Of a stretch of DNA of 35,664 bases, positions 9,037 through 20,350 are shown piece after piece. Under the pieces are notes generated by a model, which did no database searches, had not been told where the DNA came from, and saw only the letters and a list, made by a program, of their open reading frames with translations. The translations under genes and the position numbers were made by a program. The first letter of the stretch is position 1. The number at the start of each line of letters is the position of its first letter. The stretch comes from Planctomycetia bacterium (lineage in GTDB: Bacteria > Planctomycetota > Phycisphaerae > FEN-1346): positions 1-35,664 of the forward strand of contig PMZT01000111.1 of assembly GCA_003170085.1 (NCBI GenBank), written 5' to 3'.

Positions 9037-11211
9037 ATGGGGTGGCTGGCCCTCGGCGCGGTTCTCCTGGCCTCCTGGAACTCACCCTATCCTGCCGCCG
9101 ATGAAAGAGCGAATGTTCTATACACGTCGTTTACGGAGGAGCCCCGGCACCTCGACCCTGCCCGTGCCTATGGCAGCGGCTACGATCAGTTGTACCAGAT
9201 TCTGGAGCCGCCTTTCCAATACCACTTTCTCAAGCGTCCCTACACGCTATTGCCACTGACCGCAACCGACGTACCCCGGCCGGAAACCCGGACCCTCACC
9301 TGGCGGGGCGAGACCCTCCAGGCCACCGTTTACACGATCCGGATCAAACGCGGCATCCGCTACCAGAATCATCCGTGTTTCGTCGAGGCGAACCGCCGGC
9401 TCACGCCGGAAGGCGTCCGGCAGGTCCGGTCGGTCGAGGACTTTGCCCAGGCGGCCACGCGCGAACTCGTGGCGGCCGACTATGTCCTTGCCATCCGGCG
9501 GCTGGCGGATCCGCGCCTTTCGTGCCCCGTTCTTCCCACGCTCAAGCAGAACATCCTTGGCCTGCGCGAGTACGGCGACATGCTGGCGTCGGCCATCGAC
9601 GAGGAGCGGAAACGTCGCCGCGAGATCGCCGGTCCCTTGTACAATCAGGAGCAGGACGAGAAGTACAGGCCGATCCGGCTGGACTACGGCGCCTTTGAGT
9701 TCCCGGGTATCCGCGAGGTCGATTCCCACACGTTCGAGGTCGTGCTGCCGCATCCTTACCCGCAGATCCTGTACTGGATGATCCTCCCCTTTTTCTCGCC
9801 GGTCCCGCCGGAAGCGACCGAGTTCTTCGACCAGCCCGTGCTCCTGGAGCGGTCGATCATCTTCGACAGGAACCCTGTCGGCACAGGGCCTTACCGATTG
9901 GCCGAATACGATCCGACCAATCAGATTGTCCTCGTGCGGAACGAAAACTTCCATGGGGAGGCGTACCCTGATCTGGCACGGCCCGGCGCGGACGACCCGA
10001 ATGCGCTGGCGCTGTATGAGAAGATGCGCGCCGAGGGCATGTTGGCCGACGCCGGCAAGCCGTTGCCGATGACGGACCGGGTCGTGCTGCGGCGCGAGAA
10101 AGAGTGGATTCCGCTGTGGAACAAGTTCCTCCAGGGCTACTATGACATGTCGGAGATCAGCAGCGACCTCTTCGACCAGGCGGTCACGCTCACGTCGCAA
10201 GGCGATGTGCGGGTCTCGGACGAGATGGCCCGGCGCGGCATCCGGCTGTTGACCACCCCGTTGCCGAAAGTGTACTACCTCGCGTTCAACATGCGGGATC
10301 CGCGGGTCGGCGGCTATAGCGAAAAGCAGCGCAAACTGCGACAGGCGATCAACATCGCGTTTGACTCGGAGGAGGAGATCGCCATCTTCTTCAACGGCCG
10401 GGGAATACCCGCCCACAGCCCCATTCCGCCGGAGGTCTTCGGCTACGAAGACGGCGAGGCGGGCATCAACCCCTTCTCTTACCGGTGGGATGCGAGGCTG
10501 AAGAAGCCCGTCCGCCGGTCACTCGAGGAGGCGAAACGCCTGCTGGCCGAGGCGGGCTACCCCGACGGCTATGGCCCCGACGGCCGGCCGCTCGTGATCG
10601 GTTTTGACAACGCGTACGTGAGCGCGACTGACCGGCCGCACCTCAGGTTCATCGTCAAGCAATTCGCGAAACTCGGCATCCGCCTGGAATCGCGGACCAG
10701 CGACTATAACCGTCTCTGGGACAAGGTGATGGACGGCAACTACCAGTTGCTTGCCTGGGGGTGGCTGGCGGACTACCCTGACCCGGAGAACTTCCTGTTT
10801 CTGCTCTACGGCCCCAACGCCCGGGGCAAGGGCGGCAGCGAGAACAACGCCAACTACGCCAATCCCGAGTTCGACAGGCTGTTCGTACAGATGCGGAACC
10901 TATCGAACACGCCGGAGCGACTCGCGCTCATCCGCCGGATGAACCGCCTCTTCCAGGAAGACGCGCCGTGGGTGCTTGGGAATCACCCCGTTTTGTACGC
11001 GCTTGTTCACCAGTGGTATGGTAATGCATACCCACATGCCATGTACCCCAACATCATGAAGTACCGGAAGATCGACGTCGGCGCCAGGGCCGATCGCCAG
11101 AACCAGTGGAATACTCCGCACTGGGGGCCTGTGCTGGTGGTTCTCCTGGTGCTCGCGGTCCCCGCCGCGGCGGGCATCCGGGCCGCCATCCGACACGCAC
11201 GAGAGGCCTGA
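9037..11211 (+). CDS. ABC transporter substrate-binding protein, family 5 (oligopeptide type), C-terminally membrane-anchored
   Basis: SBP_bac_5 features: EEPRHLDPARAYG, NPVGTGPYRLAEYDPTNQIVLVRNENF, KQRKLRQAINIAFD; C-terminal hydrophobic GPVLVVLLVLAVPAAAGIRAAIRHAREA; AGGAG at 9023 favours ATG 9037 over GTG 9031; followed by permease gene after 4 nt. Confidence 0.82.
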   Translation: MGWLALGAVLLASWNSPYPAADERANVLYTSFTEEPRHLDPARAYGSGYDQLYQILEPPFQYHFLKRPYTLLPLTATDVPRPETRTLTWRGETLQATVYTIRIKRGIRYQNHPCFVEANRRLTPEGVRQVRSVEDFAQAATRELVAADYVLAIRRLADPRLSCPVLPTLKQNILGLREYGDMLASAIDEERKRRREIAGPLYNQEQDEKYRPIRLDYGAFEFPGIREVDSHTFEVVLPHPYPQILYWMILPFFSPVPPEATEFFDQPVLLERSIIFDRNPVGTGPYRLAEYDPTNQIVLVRNENFHGEAYPDLARPGADDPNALALYEKMRAEGMLADAGKPLPMTDRVVLRREKEWIPLWNKFLQGYYDMSEISSDLFDQAVTLTSQGDVRVSDEMARRGIRLLTTPLPKVYYLAFNMRDPRVGGYSEKQRKLRQAINIAFDSEEEIAIFFNGRGIPAHSPIPPEVFGYEDGEAGINPFSYRWDARLKKPVRRSLEEAKRLLAEAGYPDGYGPDGRPLVIGFDNAYVSATDRPHLRFIVKQFAKLGIRLESRTSDYNRLWDKVMDGNYQLLAWGWLADYPDPENFLFLLYGPNARGKGGSENNANYANPEFDRLFVQMRNLSNTPERLALIRRMNRLFQEDAPWVLGNHPVLYALVHQWYGNAYPHAMYPNIMKYRKIDVGARADRQNQWNTPHWGPVLVVLLVLAVPAAAGIRAAIRHAREA

Positions 11212-11215
11212 CCGC

Positions 11216-13459
11216 ATGATCGCGTACTTCATACGACGCCTGCTCTACGCCGCGCCGATCGTCGGGGGCGTTCTCGTCCTGACGTTCATACTATTCTTCG
11301 TGGTGAACAAGCCCGACGACATGGCGCGGCGGATCCTGGGCGAGAAACAGGCCACTCCCCAGGCCATCGAAAACTGGAAACGCGAGCACGGCTACCACCT
11401 CCCCCTGTTTCTGAACACCGACGAGCAGGGTCTCAGGAAGGTCACGGCCACCTTGTTCTTCCAGAAGGGCGCGCGGCTGCTCGTGTTCGACCTCGGGCGG
11501 TCCGATGTCACCGACCGCGACATCGCCGCCGAGATCAGGCGGAGGATGGGCCCCAGCCTGGCCATTGCGGTGCCTACGTTCGTGCTGGGCATGGCGGTGA
11601 GCGTCACCATTGCCCTCATCATCGCCTTCTGCCGGGGAACCTACCTGGACCGATGGGGAACCGTGGTCTGCGTTCTGATGATGTCGGTCTCATCGCTCTT
11701 TTACATTATTGTGGGGCAGTTCATCTTTGCGGTCTGGCTGCGGTTGTTCCCGATCTCCGGGTTCGACTGGGGCGGGTCGATGCCGAAGTTCGTCGTCCTG
11801 CCCATCCTCATCGGCCTCGTGGACGGCATCGGCGGCGGCGTGCGCTATTACCGCACCGTGGTGCTCGAGGAGACGGGGCGCGACTACGTCCGGACCGCGC
11901 GGGCCAAAGGCCTCAGCGAAGCGGTCGTGCTTTTCCGCCACGTCCTCAAGAACGCCCTGATCCCCATCCTGACCAATGCCGTGACGGCCATTCCCTTCCT
12001 GTTTATGGGCAGCCTGATTATGGAATCGTTCTTCGCGATTCCGGGGCTGGGCAGCATGACCATCGATGCCATTCACGCGCAGGATTTTGCCGTCGTGCGG
12101 TCCGTGGTTTACATCAGCGCCTTCCTGTACATCGCCGGCCAGTTGATGACGGATTTCAGTTACACGCTCGTGGACCCGCGCGTCACGCTGGGCGCCGGCG
12201 ATACACGCAACCTTTACAGCGCGCCGTCGTGCTCCGACGCCGCCCTATTCCTGGGCCTCTTCGCTGCGATGGCGGCCGTTGCGGCCGGAGGCTATTTCGG
12301 CGTCCGGTGGCTGTCGGAGTCGCCCGCCGTCAGCGGCCTGCGCGTGCCCCTGCTGCCGAACGCGGCGCTCGTGCTCACGGTGCTGGGGGCCGCCGGCTTC
12401 TGGCTCAGGGCGCGCCGGCGCGAACTCTGGCGCAGCGCCTGGCGCGAGGTCAGGCGCAGCCCAGTCGCCGTGGCCGCCCTGGCTGTGCTGGGGGTATACG
12501 TTGCCATCGCTATCCTCGACAGCGTCTCATGGCGCGACGTGGAGCCCGGCCCCGACGGCGCCCCGCGCCTGACCGCTTCCGGACAGGTGCTCTACACGCC
12601 GCCCCGCTCGGCGATCGACCGGATCCTTGCCCCCCTCGCGGCCCCGGAGAAGACCTACTCGGCCCCCTTGGCCGCGCAGTCTCTCATGAGAGAAACCGTC
12701 GATGGGGCCGCGGCCGGCGGGACCGTCACGCAGCAGATTTACCCGCCGTTGGATCATCCCGGCCGGCACCTGCTGGGCACCGACAAGGTCGGGCAGGACG
12801 TGTTCTGCCAGACCGTCAAGAGCGTACGCACGGGGCTGATTGTCGGTGGGCTCACCACGCTCATTGCGGTGCCTTTCGCCATTCTGTTCGGCGTCCTCGC
12901 CGGCTTCTTTGGCGGTTGGGTCGATGATGTGGTCCAGTACGCGTACAGCACGCTGGCCTCGGTGCCGTGGGTGCTGCTGGCCGTGGCTTTCATGCTGGTC
13001 TTCGGGCAGGGACTGCCGCAACTGTGTGTGGTGCTGGGCCTGACCGGTTGGGTCTCGTTGTGCCGCGTGCTGCGCGGTGAGACCTTGAAACTGCGCGAAC
13101 GCGAGTACGTACAGGCCGCGCTGGCGTTGGGGGTCTCGCGGCTTCGTGTCATCTACCAGCACGTGATCCCCAACCTGATGCACCTGGTGCTCATCAGCGT
13201 GGTCCTGCGGTTCAGTTGGCTCGTGTTGGCCGAGGCGGTGCTGAGTTACATCGGCGTCGGCGTTGGTCCCGAAACCTCCAGTTGGGGTTCGATGATCGAC
13301 CAGGCCCGCAGTGAACTGGGCCGCGACCCGATCGTCTGGTGGGGTCTGGCCGGCGCCTTCGTAGCCATGTTCGGCCTTGTGCTGAGCGCCAACCTCTTCG
13401 GCGATGCGCTGCGGGATGCCCTCGACCCGCGCCTGCGCATTCGGGAGGAACGGGCATGA
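11216..13459 (+). CDS. Fused DppB-DppC-type ABC permease (two inner-membrane subunits in one ORF)
   Basis: N-half [30 protein letters not shown] with EAA-like loop [34 protein letters not shown]-half [23 protein letters not shown] and second loop [30 protein letters not shown]. Confidence 0.85.
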   Translation: MIAYFIRRLLYAAPIVGGVLVLTFILFFVVNKPDDMARRILGEKQATPQAIENWKREHGYHLPLFLNTDEQGLRKVTATLFFQKGARLLVFDLGRSDVTDRDIAAEIRRRMGPSLAIAVPTFVLGMAVSVTIALIIAFCRGTYLDRWGTVVCVLMMSVSSLFYIIVGQFIFAVWLRLFPISGFDWGGSMPKFVVLPILIGLVDGIGGGVRYYRTVVLEETGRDYVRTARAKGLSEAVVLFRHVLKNALIPILTNAVTAIPFLFMGSLIMESFFAIPGLGSMTIDAIHAQDFAVVRSVVYISAFLYIAGQLMTDFSYTLVDPRVTLGAGDTRNLYSAPSCSDAALFLGLFAAMAAVAAGGYFGVRWLSESPAVSGLRVPLLPNAALVLTVLGAAGFWLRARRRELWRSAWREVRRSPVAVAALAVLGVYVAIAILDSVSWRDVEPGPDGAPRLTASGQVLYTPPRSAIDRILAPLAAPEKTYSAPLAAQSLMRETVDGAAAGGTVTQQIYPPLDHPGRHLLGTDKVGQDVFCQTVKSVRTGLIVGGLTTLIAVPFAILFGVLAGFFGGWVDDVVQYAYSTLASVPWVLLAVAFMLVFGQGLPQLCVVLGLTGWVSLCRVLRGETLKLREREYVQAALALGVSRLRVIYQHVIPNLMHLVLISVVLRFSWLVLAEAVLSYIGVGVGPETSSWGSMIDQARSELGRDPIVWWGLAGAFVAMFGLVLSANLFGDALRDALDPRLRIREERA

Positions 13460-15480
13460 GCGGGCCTCTTCTGAAGGTTGAGAACTTGCGGACCTGGTTC
13501 CGCACCACCGCAGACCCACTCCGTGCCGTTGACGGTGTCTCGTTCACGCTTGATCGGGGCGAGACGCTCGGCCTGGTGGGCGAGTCGGGCTGCGGCAAGA
13601 CACTGACAGGCCTCTCGCTCATGCAGCTTGTTCCCCAGCCGACGGGGTACATTGCGGGCGGTTCCGTCCTCTTCGAAGGCCAGAACCTCCTGGCCATGAC
13701 GGGGCCCGAGAAGCGCAGCCTCCGCGGCCGGAAGATGGCCATGATATTCCAAGAGCCCATGACCAGCCTGAACCCGGTCCTGACGGTCCAGACGCAACTC
13801 CTGGAGGCGGTCCGGCGGCGGGAGCGCCTTTCGCGATCCCGTGCGATTGAGCGGGCCCTCTCGGTGCTGCGGCTCGTCCGGATGCCCGACCCGGCCGCGC
13901 GACTGGGCCAGTATCCCTATCAACTTTCCGGCGGAATGCAGCAGCGCGTGATGATCGCGATGGCGCTGGCGTGCGAGCCGGCCCTCCTGATCGCCGACGA
14001 ACCGACGACGGCGCTCGACGTCACCGTGGAAGCCCAGATTCTGGATCTCTTACGCGACCTTCAGGCGCGGCTGGGCACGGCGATCCTGTTCATCACGCAC
14101 GATCTGGCGGTGGTGGCCGAGATGGCCCGTCGCGTGGCCGTGATGTACGCCGGAAAGATCGTCGAAATGGCGCCGTCCGGCGCGCTTCTCGGCGGGACGG
14201 GCCCGATGCATCCCTACACGCAACTGCTGCTCCGCTCGCGGCCGAGCCGCCAGCAGCGCCAACGGCGGCTCGAAAGCATCGGCGGTGTCGTACCCAGCCC
14301 GTCCTGCTTCCCGCCGGGCTGCCGTTTCTCGGATCGGTGTCCGCACGCGCTGGATCTCTGTCAGGGCACTGAGCCCGTCCTCGCCGAGGTCGAGAAGGGC
14401 CACTTCGTGGCGTGCCACCTGCAGGGTGCACGCCGAGCGGCGGCGGCTGTCGGGCCGCCTGTGGCGGCTGGAGTTAGCGCCGATGCCGGGCGCGAGAACC
14501 ATCTGCTTCTTGAAGCACGGAGCGTCGTGAAGTACTTCGCTATCCGGAAGGGTGTCCTCAAGCGGATCGTCGGTCATGTCAAGGCCGTGGACGGCGTTGA
14601 CTTGGCCATCCGCCGCGGCAGCACGGTTGCGTTGGTGGGCGAGTCGGGCTGCGGCAAGACGACCCTCGGTAAAACGCTCATCCGTCTCCTGCCGGCGACG
14701 GCCGGCACGGTCCTCTTCGATGGCGCCGATCTGACGGCCCTCGGAGACCCTGAGTTGCTGCGCCTCCGTCGCCGCGCCCAGATCATCTTTCAGGATCCGT
14801 TCCTGTCGTTGAATCCGCGGATGATGGTCCGCGAGATCATCGAGGAAGGGATGCGGGTCCACGGACTGGGCGGTACGGCGTCCGGCCGAAAGGAGCGGGT
14901 TGACCAACTGCTCAACTGCGTGGGTCTCTCGCCGCGAGCGGCGACGGCCTACCCCCACGAGTTTTCGGGCGGGCAGCGGCAGAGGATCGGCATCGCGCGC
15001 GTGCTGGCCGTCGAGCCCGACTTCGTGGTGTGTGACGAGCCTACCAGCGCTCTTGACGTCTCGATCCAGGCGCAGATACTGAACCTCCTCCGGGAACTTC
15101 AGGAGCGGTTCCAGTTGACGTACCTGTTCATCACGCACAATCTGGGTGTGGTGGAGTACGTGGCCGACGAGGTGGCGGTCATGTACCTGGGGCGGATCGT
15201 TGAGCAAGGCCCGACCGAGCCGCTCTTCGATGAACCCCTTCACCCGTATACGCAGGCACTGCTTTCGGCCATCCCGAGCGCCGACCCCTCGCAGCATACG
15301 CAGCGTATCCGTCTCGAGGGAGACGTGCCTTCGCCTATCGCGCCGCCGCCGGGGTGCCACTTTCATCCCCGTTGCCGCTACGCCATGACGGTATGCCGGA
15401 GCGTATACCCGAACGAGACGCGGCTGGATGGCGGCCGGGTAGTTCGCTGCCACCTTTACGAAGGACGACCGCATGCCTGA
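13456..15480 (+). CDS. Fused DppD-DppF-type ABC ATPase (two nucleotide-binding domains)
   Basis: Two Walker A ([22 protein letters not shown]), two signature motifs ([16 protein letters not shown]), two Walker B ([24 protein letters not shown]), two oligopeptide-type C-terminal Cys segments ([30 protein letters not shown]). Start moved to ATG 13456, overlapping the permease stop (ATGA). Confidence 0.88.
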   Translation: MSGPLLKVENLRTWFRTTADPLRAVDGVSFTLDRGETLGLVGESGCGKTLTGLSLMQLVPQPTGYIAGGSVLFEGQNLLAMTGPEKRSLRGRKMAMIFQEPMTSLNPVLTVQTQLLEAVRRRERLSRSRAIERALSVLRLVRMPDPAARLGQYPYQLSGGMQQRVMIAMALACEPALLIADEPTTALDVTVEAQILDLLRDLQARLGTAILFITHDLAVVAEMARRVAVMYAGKIVEMAPSGALLGGTGPMHPYTQLLLRSRPSRQQRQRRLESIGGVVPSPSCFPPGCRFSDRCPHALDLCQGTEPVLAEVEKGHFVACHLQGARRAAAAVGPPVAAGVSADAGRENHLLLEARSVVKYFAIRKGVLKRIVGHVKAVDGVDLAIRRGSTVALVGESGCGKTTLGKTLIRLLPATAGTVLFDGADLTALGDPELLRLRRRAQIIFQDPFLSLNPRMMVREIIEEGMRVHGLGGTASGRKERVDQLLNCVGLSPRAATAYPHEFSGGQRQRIGIARVLAVEPDFVVCDEPTSALDVSIQAQILNLLRELQERFQLTYLFITHNLGVVEYVADEVAVMYLGRIVEQGPTEPLFDEPLHPYTQALLSAIPSADPSQHTQRIRLEGDVPSPIAPPPGCHFHPRCRYAMTVCRSVYPNETRLDGGRVVRCHLYEGRPHA

Positions 15481-18400
15481 AGACAGCACAAGACCACTGA
15501 TTCTCTGGTATAACCGGCCTGCCGCCGAGTGGCGGGAGGCGTTGCCCGTCGGCAACGGCCGCCTCGGGGCCATGGTTTTCGGGACGGCGCCGGCCGAGCG
15601 CATCCAACTGAACGAGGAGACGGTCTGGACGGGCGGGCCTTATGACCCGGCTCAGCCCGGCGGCCCCGAGGCCCTGCCTGAGATCCGCCGGCTCGTCTTC
15701 GCCGGCGAGTGCATGAAGGCCCACTATCTTTTCGGCAAGACGATGATGGGCCGGCCCGTCGAGCAGATGAAGTACCAGCCGCTGGGCAACCTCAGGCTCA
15801 CCTTTCCGGGGCACGACGATGTGGCCGACTACGGGCGCGAATTGGACCTCGACGCCGCAGTGGCCACGGTCTCGTACCGTGTGGGCGGCGTTCACTTTGC
15901 ACGCGAAGTTCTGGCCAGCGCGGTCGATCAGGTTGTCTGCATCCGTCTGACGGCCGATGCGGAGAAGGCTATTTCCTTTGAGGCCGACTTCTCCGGCGGG
16001 CAGGAAGGCCGGCCTCAGGGCGATGCGACGTGGGAGTGCACCGTGTCAGCCCCCGACGAACTGGTGTTGCGCGGCCGCACGGCCGGCCATCAGGGTATCG
16101 AGGGCCGCGTGGCGTACGAGGCCCGTGTCAAGGTGCTCGCGGAGGGCGGGGAAGTGGCCGCCCGCGAAGGACGGTTGATGGTCACAGGCGCCGATGCCGC
16201 CACCCTGCTCGTTGCGGCCGCGACGAACTTTGTCCGGTACAACGATCTCGGAGGCGAAAGCGCCGCACGCGTTCGGTCGTGTCTCGATGCCGCGGCCGGC
16301 AAGCCGTATCGCCGGATCAAGGACGCCCACGTGGCCGATCATCGGCGGCTACTGCGGCGTGTGGCCCTGGAACTGCCGGCGACCGAGGCGTCCTCGCTAC
16401 CTACCGACGAGCGCCTCCGGCGTTACGCCGAGGCCGGCGACCCGCACCTGGCCGCGCTCATGTTCCAGTTTGGCAGATACCTGTTGATCTCAAGCAGCCG
16501 CCCGGGATGCCAGCCCGCCAACCTCCAGGGGATCTGGAACGAGGATGTCAACCCGGCGTGGGAAAGCAAGTTCACAACCAACATCAACCTGGAGATGAAC
16601 TACTGGCCAGCCGAAGTGGCGAACCTCCCGGAGTGCGTTGAGCCCCTCGTGTGTCTCGTGGAAGACCTCGCTGTGACGGGCCGGCGCATCGCCGAGATTC
16701 ACTATGGGGCGCGCGGCTGGGTGCTCCACCAGAACACGGACCTGTGGCGGGCGGCCGCCCCGATGGATGGGCCGACGTGGGGCACCTGGCCGATGGGCGG
16801 CGCGTGGTTGTGCCGGCACCTGTGGGAACATTATCTTTACAGCGGCGACCGCGAGTTCCTCAGTCGCGTGTACCCGCTCTTCACGGGGGCGGCGCAATTC
16901 TTCATCGACACGCTGGTCGAGCATCCCGGGAGCGGCCGGCTGGTGACCTGCCCGTCGAGTTCGCCGGAGAATTTCCCCGCGTGCCCGGGCAACGGCAAAT
17001 ACTTTGATGAGGTGCTCAAGTTCAACCTTCCCGGCACGAGCATCTGCGCCGGTCCGACGATGGATACGCAGATTCTGCGCGACCTGTTCTCGGCCTGCAT
17101 CGCCGCGGCCGAGATTCTCGGGCTTGATGCCGATCCGCGGAAAACGTGGACGCTCACCCGCGCGCGTCTTGCCCCGATGCAAGCCGGCCGCAACGGCAAC
17201 CTCCAGGAGTGGCTCGAGGACTGGGACGACCTCGAGCACCAGCACCGCCACCTGTCGCACCTGTATGGGGCGTTCCCCAGCGACCAGATCACGCCCGAGG
17301 AAACCCCCGACTTGGCGGAAGCCGTGAGGGCGTCGCTGGAGCAACGGGGCGATGGCGGTACGGGGTTCTCGATGGCCTGGAAGGCCGCCTTGTGGGCTCG
17401 CCTTCGAGACGGCGACCGCGCTCACCGCTGCCTGGCGAACCTCATCACGAAAAACACCTGCCCGAACGGATTCTCGCTGTGCTTCAAGGCACCGCAGGTG
17501 GACGGCACGTTCGGCGGCTGCGCGGCCATCGCCGAAATGCTGCTCCAGTCGCATGGCGGGGCGATCCGCCTGCTGCCGGCGCTGCCCGCGGCCTGGCCCG
17601 ACGGGGCGTTCCGGGGGTTCCGGGCGCGCGGCGGGCTGGAAGTCGATCTCACTTGGCGTGGCGGCCGCGCGCAGTCGGCCACGATCCGCGCAGCCGTGGC
17701 GGGTCGTTTCTGCGTTAAGCCGCCGCCGGGGCAGCGGATCGCAGAGGTGATCAGCGCCGGCGCGGCGGCCGCCGGCGTGGCGGTTTCGATCAGCCCGCAC
17801 GCGGACGGCTCGGCGGACCTTGAGTTCCGCGCAGGCCAGGCTTGCGACATCGTGTTTGCCGAGGCCGGTTCGGGCGCAGCGGAGTCGTCGGCGCCACGGC
17901 CCGGCTCGTCCGAGGAGGTGCTGTTCCCGCGGGACTTCCCGCCCGAGGAATTTGCGTCGCGATGGGCGCGGATCTTCGAGGCCATCGGACCCCGGGCGCA
18001 CGCCCTTCTTCAAGGTGCCCCTCCGGTCCGCGGCTTCGAGGTCTTCCGCCAGACCAACGAATTCTATTACTGCTGCGGCGTGGAAGTGCCCCAGACCTAC
18101 CTGCTCCTGGACGCGGCGAACCGCCGGACGACGCTCTTTCTTCCTCACCGCCCCAAGGGGCGAAACGCGGAGGGGGCGTCTCTCGCGGCGGAGGACGCCG
18201 ACCTGTTCCGGCGGCGAACCGGCGTCGACGCCGTGTTCGGGATCGAAACGCTGTCCGACCACCTGCGGGGCATCTCCGTTCTCTACACGCCACATAGTCC
18301 CGCGGAAGGGAGGTTCGGCGACCGTTTCGAGGCCAAACGGGCCGACCAGTGCGCGGCGGAGGATGCGTGGGACGGTCGGCCGCCGCGCGAGCGGCATCTC

Positions 18401-19249
18401 ATCGACCTGCTTCGGGCGCGCCTGCCCGGCGTCGAGATTCGCGACCTCTCACCGGTGCTCGATGAGCGGCGCGCGGTCAAGAGCCCTCGCGAGATCGATC
18501 TCCTGCGCCGGGCCGGCCACCTCTCGGCGGTGGCAATCACCGAGGCCATGCGCGCCACTCGCCCGGGGATGGTCGAGTACCAGTTGGGCGCGATCGCCGA
18601 CCACATTTTTCTGAGCCACGGCGCGCGGGGCGAAGGGTATCGCTCGATTATCGCCAGCGGCAAGAACGCGTGGTTTGCCCACTACTTCCGCAACACCGGC
18701 GTGATGAAAGAGGGGGATCTTGTGCTGATGGACGCCGCCCCGGACCTCGGCCACTACACCAGCGACATCGGCCGCATGTGGCCCGTGGGCGGCGTTTACA
18801 CCCCGTGGCAGCGCGAGCTGTACGGCTTCATTGTGGAGTATCACAAGACGCTGCTTGCACGGGTACGCCCCGGCGTGACCGCGGACCAGATCCTTGCCGA
18901 GGCTGCCGCCGAGATGGCCAAGGTGGTGGAACAAACGGCCTTCTTGAAGGGAACCTACAGGGATGCGGCTCGCCGCACGCTCGAGTTCAAGGGGCACCTG
19001 TCGCATCCGGTTGGCATGGCGGTGCACGATCCCGGCGGATATCGCGAGAAGCCGCTCGCCGCAGGCGTCGTATTCGCGGTTGACCCGCAGATGTGGGTTC
19101 CCGAGGAGGAACTCTACATCCGGGTCGAGGACACCGTGGTGGTGACCGAACAGGGGATTGAGAATCTCACGGCCGCCGCGCCGCTGGAACTGGATGACGC
19201 TCAGGCCGTGATGCGCGAGGCGAGCGCATTCCCGCGGTTGGGGCACTGA
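15473..19249 (+). CDS. GH95-family glycosidase (alpha-L-fucosidase/alpha-L-galactosidase family) fused to M24B Xaa-Pro peptidase
   Basis: N-part about aa 1-800: [113 protein letters not shown]-part about aa 816-1258: creatinase-N-like domain then M24 metal-ligand blocks [45 protein letters not shown]. No signal peptide; start overlaps the ATPase stop by 8 nt. Confidence 0.85.
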   Translation: MPEDSTRPLILWYNRPAAEWREALPVGNGRLGAMVFGTAPAERIQLNEETVWTGGPYDPAQPGGPEALPEIRRLVFAGECMKAHYLFGKTMMGRPVEQMKYQPLGNLRLTFPGHDDVADYGRELDLDAAVATVSYRVGGVHFAREVLASAVDQVVCIRLTADAEKAISFEADFSGGQEGRPQGDATWECTVSAPDELVLRGRTAGHQGIEGRVAYEARVKVLAEGGEVAAREGRLMVTGADAATLLVAAATNFVRYNDLGGESAARVRSCLDAAAGKPYRRIKDAHVADHRRLLRRVALELPATEASSLPTDERLRRYAEAGDPHLAALMFQFGRYLLISSSRPGCQPANLQGIWNEDVNPAWESKFTTNINLEMNYWPAEVANLPECVEPLVCLVEDLAVTGRRIAEIHYGARGWVLHQNTDLWRAAAPMDGPTWGTWPMGGAWLCRHLWEHYLYSGDREFLSRVYPLFTGAAQFFIDTLVEHPGSGRLVTCPSSSPENFPACPGNGKYFDEVLKFNLPGTSICAGPTMDTQILRDLFSACIAAAEILGLDADPRKTWTLTRARLAPMQAGRNGNLQEWLEDWDDLEHQHRHLSHLYGAFPSDQITPEETPDLAEAVRASLEQRGDGGTGFSMAWKAALWARLRDGDRAHRCLANLITKNTCPNGFSLCFKAPQVDGTFGGCAAIAEMLLQSHGGAIRLLPALPAAWPDGAFRGFRARGGLEVDLTWRGGRAQSATIRAAVAGRFCVKPPPGQRIAEVISAGAAAAGVAVSISPHADGSADLEFRAGQACDIVFAEAGSGAAESSAPRPGSSEEVLFPRDFPPEEFASRWARIFEAIGPRAHALLQGAPPVRGFEVFRQTNEFYYCCGVEVPQTYLLLDAANRRTTLFLPHRPKGRNAEGASLAAEDADLFRRRTGVDAVFGIETLSDHLRGISVLYTPHSPAEGRFGDRFEAKRADQCAAEDAWDGRPPRERHLIDLLRARLPGVEIRDLSPVLDERRAVKSPREIDLLRRAGHLSAVAITEAMRATRPGMVEYQLGAIADHIFLSHGARGEGYRSIIASGKNAWFAHYFRNTGVMKEGDLVLMDAAPDLGHYTSDIGRMWPVGGVYTPWQRELYGFIVEYHKTLLARVRPGVTADQILAEAAAEMAKVVEQTAFLKGTYRDAARRTLEFKGHLSHPVGMAVHDPGGYREKPLAAGVVFAVDPQMWVPEEELYIRVEDTVVVTEQGIENLTAAAPLELDDAQAVMREASAFPRLGH

Positions 19250-19255
19250 TACCCC

Positions 19256-19284
19256 TTGCCGTCCCAGGCGCGCGAACCTAGAAT
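19256..19284 (+). promoter_or_regulatory. Candidate sigma70-like promoter TTGCCG-N17-TAGAAT upstream of glycyl-radical activase
   Basis: -35-like TTGCCG 19256-19261, 17-nt spacer, -10-like TAGAAT 19279-19284, in the largest gap (104 bp) of the 9037-25440 run. Confidence 0.35.
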
Positions 19285-19353
19285 CATCGGCCACTCGCGG
19301 CGCACGGGAGCGCGAAGGAGTGCCGACCGCCTCCGCCGCCGACTACCAGCCCT

Positions 19354-20346
19354 ATGGCGCCGCACAAGGACGGTTATCACCGGGTTAACATGGGTATAGA
19401 GGCACGCAAATCTTCGGGCGCGATATCCGACCCGCCCGGCGCTGGCGCGGGCCAGAGCGGCCTTGTCTTCGATATTCAGAGATACTCCATCCACGACGGT
19501 CCGGGCATCCGCACCACGGTCTTTATGAAAGGATGCCCGCTCGACTGCTGGTGGTGCCACAACCCCGAGAGCCAATCGGCCGAGCCCGAGATCGTTGTAA
19601 GCGAAGGCCGATGCGTCCGTTGCGGCGAGTGCCTGAAGGTTTGCCCCAACGGCAGGGTGAGCGGCAGCGCCGGCGCGGAGGGGCCGCCCTGCACGCTGTG
19701 CGGCGCATGCGTCGCGGCGTGTCCCACGGGCGCCCGGAAGTTGGCCGGAGAGCGGATGACCGTGGGCACTTGTGTGGCCGAAGTGCTCAAGGACCGCATC
19801 TTCTACGAGGACTCCGGCGGCGGCGTGACCTTCTCGGGCGGCGAGCCGCTCCTTCAGCCGCGCTTCCTCAAGCGGCTGCTTGAAGCGTGCCGCGGCGCGG
19901 GCCTCCACACGGCCGTGGACACATGCGGTTTCGCCCCGTGGGACGACCTGCTGGCGGTGGCGCCGCTGACGACCCTCTTTCTCTATGACCTGAAGGGCGC
20001 CGATTCTCGAAGTCACATGGACCACACGGGGGTCTCAAGTGCCCTTATTCTCGACAACCTGCGGGCCTTGGGGGCCGTCCACAACAACCTCTGGCTCCGC
20101 GTGCCCATCCTCCCCGGCCTGAACGATGACGACGCCCAGTTGGAGGCGATGGCCTCCCTGGCAGCTTCCATTGCGGGAGTGCGGCAGGTGAACCTGCTGC
20201 CGTACCATCAAACGGGTATGCATAAGTTCAGACAACTCGGCAGGGCCTACCGGCTGGAGGGGCTCGTGCCGCCGTCGCCGGAGCGCATGGAGGAAGTAGC
20301 GGCCAGGTTCAGGGCCTTCGGCCTCAAAGTCCGGGTGGGAGGTTAG
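19354..20346 (+). CDS. Glycyl-radical enzyme activating enzyme (radical SAM, two ferredoxin-type 4Fe-4S motifs)
   Basis: DIQRYSIHDGPGIRTTVFMKGCPLDCWWCHNPES (CX3CX2C); CVRCGECLKVCP and CTLCGACVAACP; GGVTFSGGEPLLQ; start uncertain (ATG 19354 or 19390). Confidence 0.92.
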   Translation: MAPHKDGYHRVNMGIEARKSSGAISDPPGAGAGQSGLVFDIQRYSIHDGPGIRTTVFMKGCPLDCWWCHNPESQSAEPEIVVSEGRCVRCGECLKVCPNGRVSGSAGAEGPPCTLCGACVAACPTGARKLAGERMTVGTCVAEVLKDRIFYEDSGGGVTFSGGEPLLQPRFLKRLLEACRGAGLHTAVDTCGFAPWDDLLAVAPLTTLFLYDLKGADSRSHMDHTGVSSALILDNLRALGAVHNNLWLRVPILPGLNDDDAQLEAMASLAASIAGVRQVNLLPYHQTGMHKFRQLGRAYRLEGLVPPSPERMEEVAARFRAFGLKVRVGG

Positions 20347-20350
20347 CGGC

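Noticed and set aside
16490-18397. 635-aa - strand ORF opposite GH95-M24, and similar long antisense ORFs (6102-7403, 14050-15603, 20489-22282, 22708-23850)
   Set aside because: All lie antisense to well-supported genes, with composition typical of GC-driven shadow frames.
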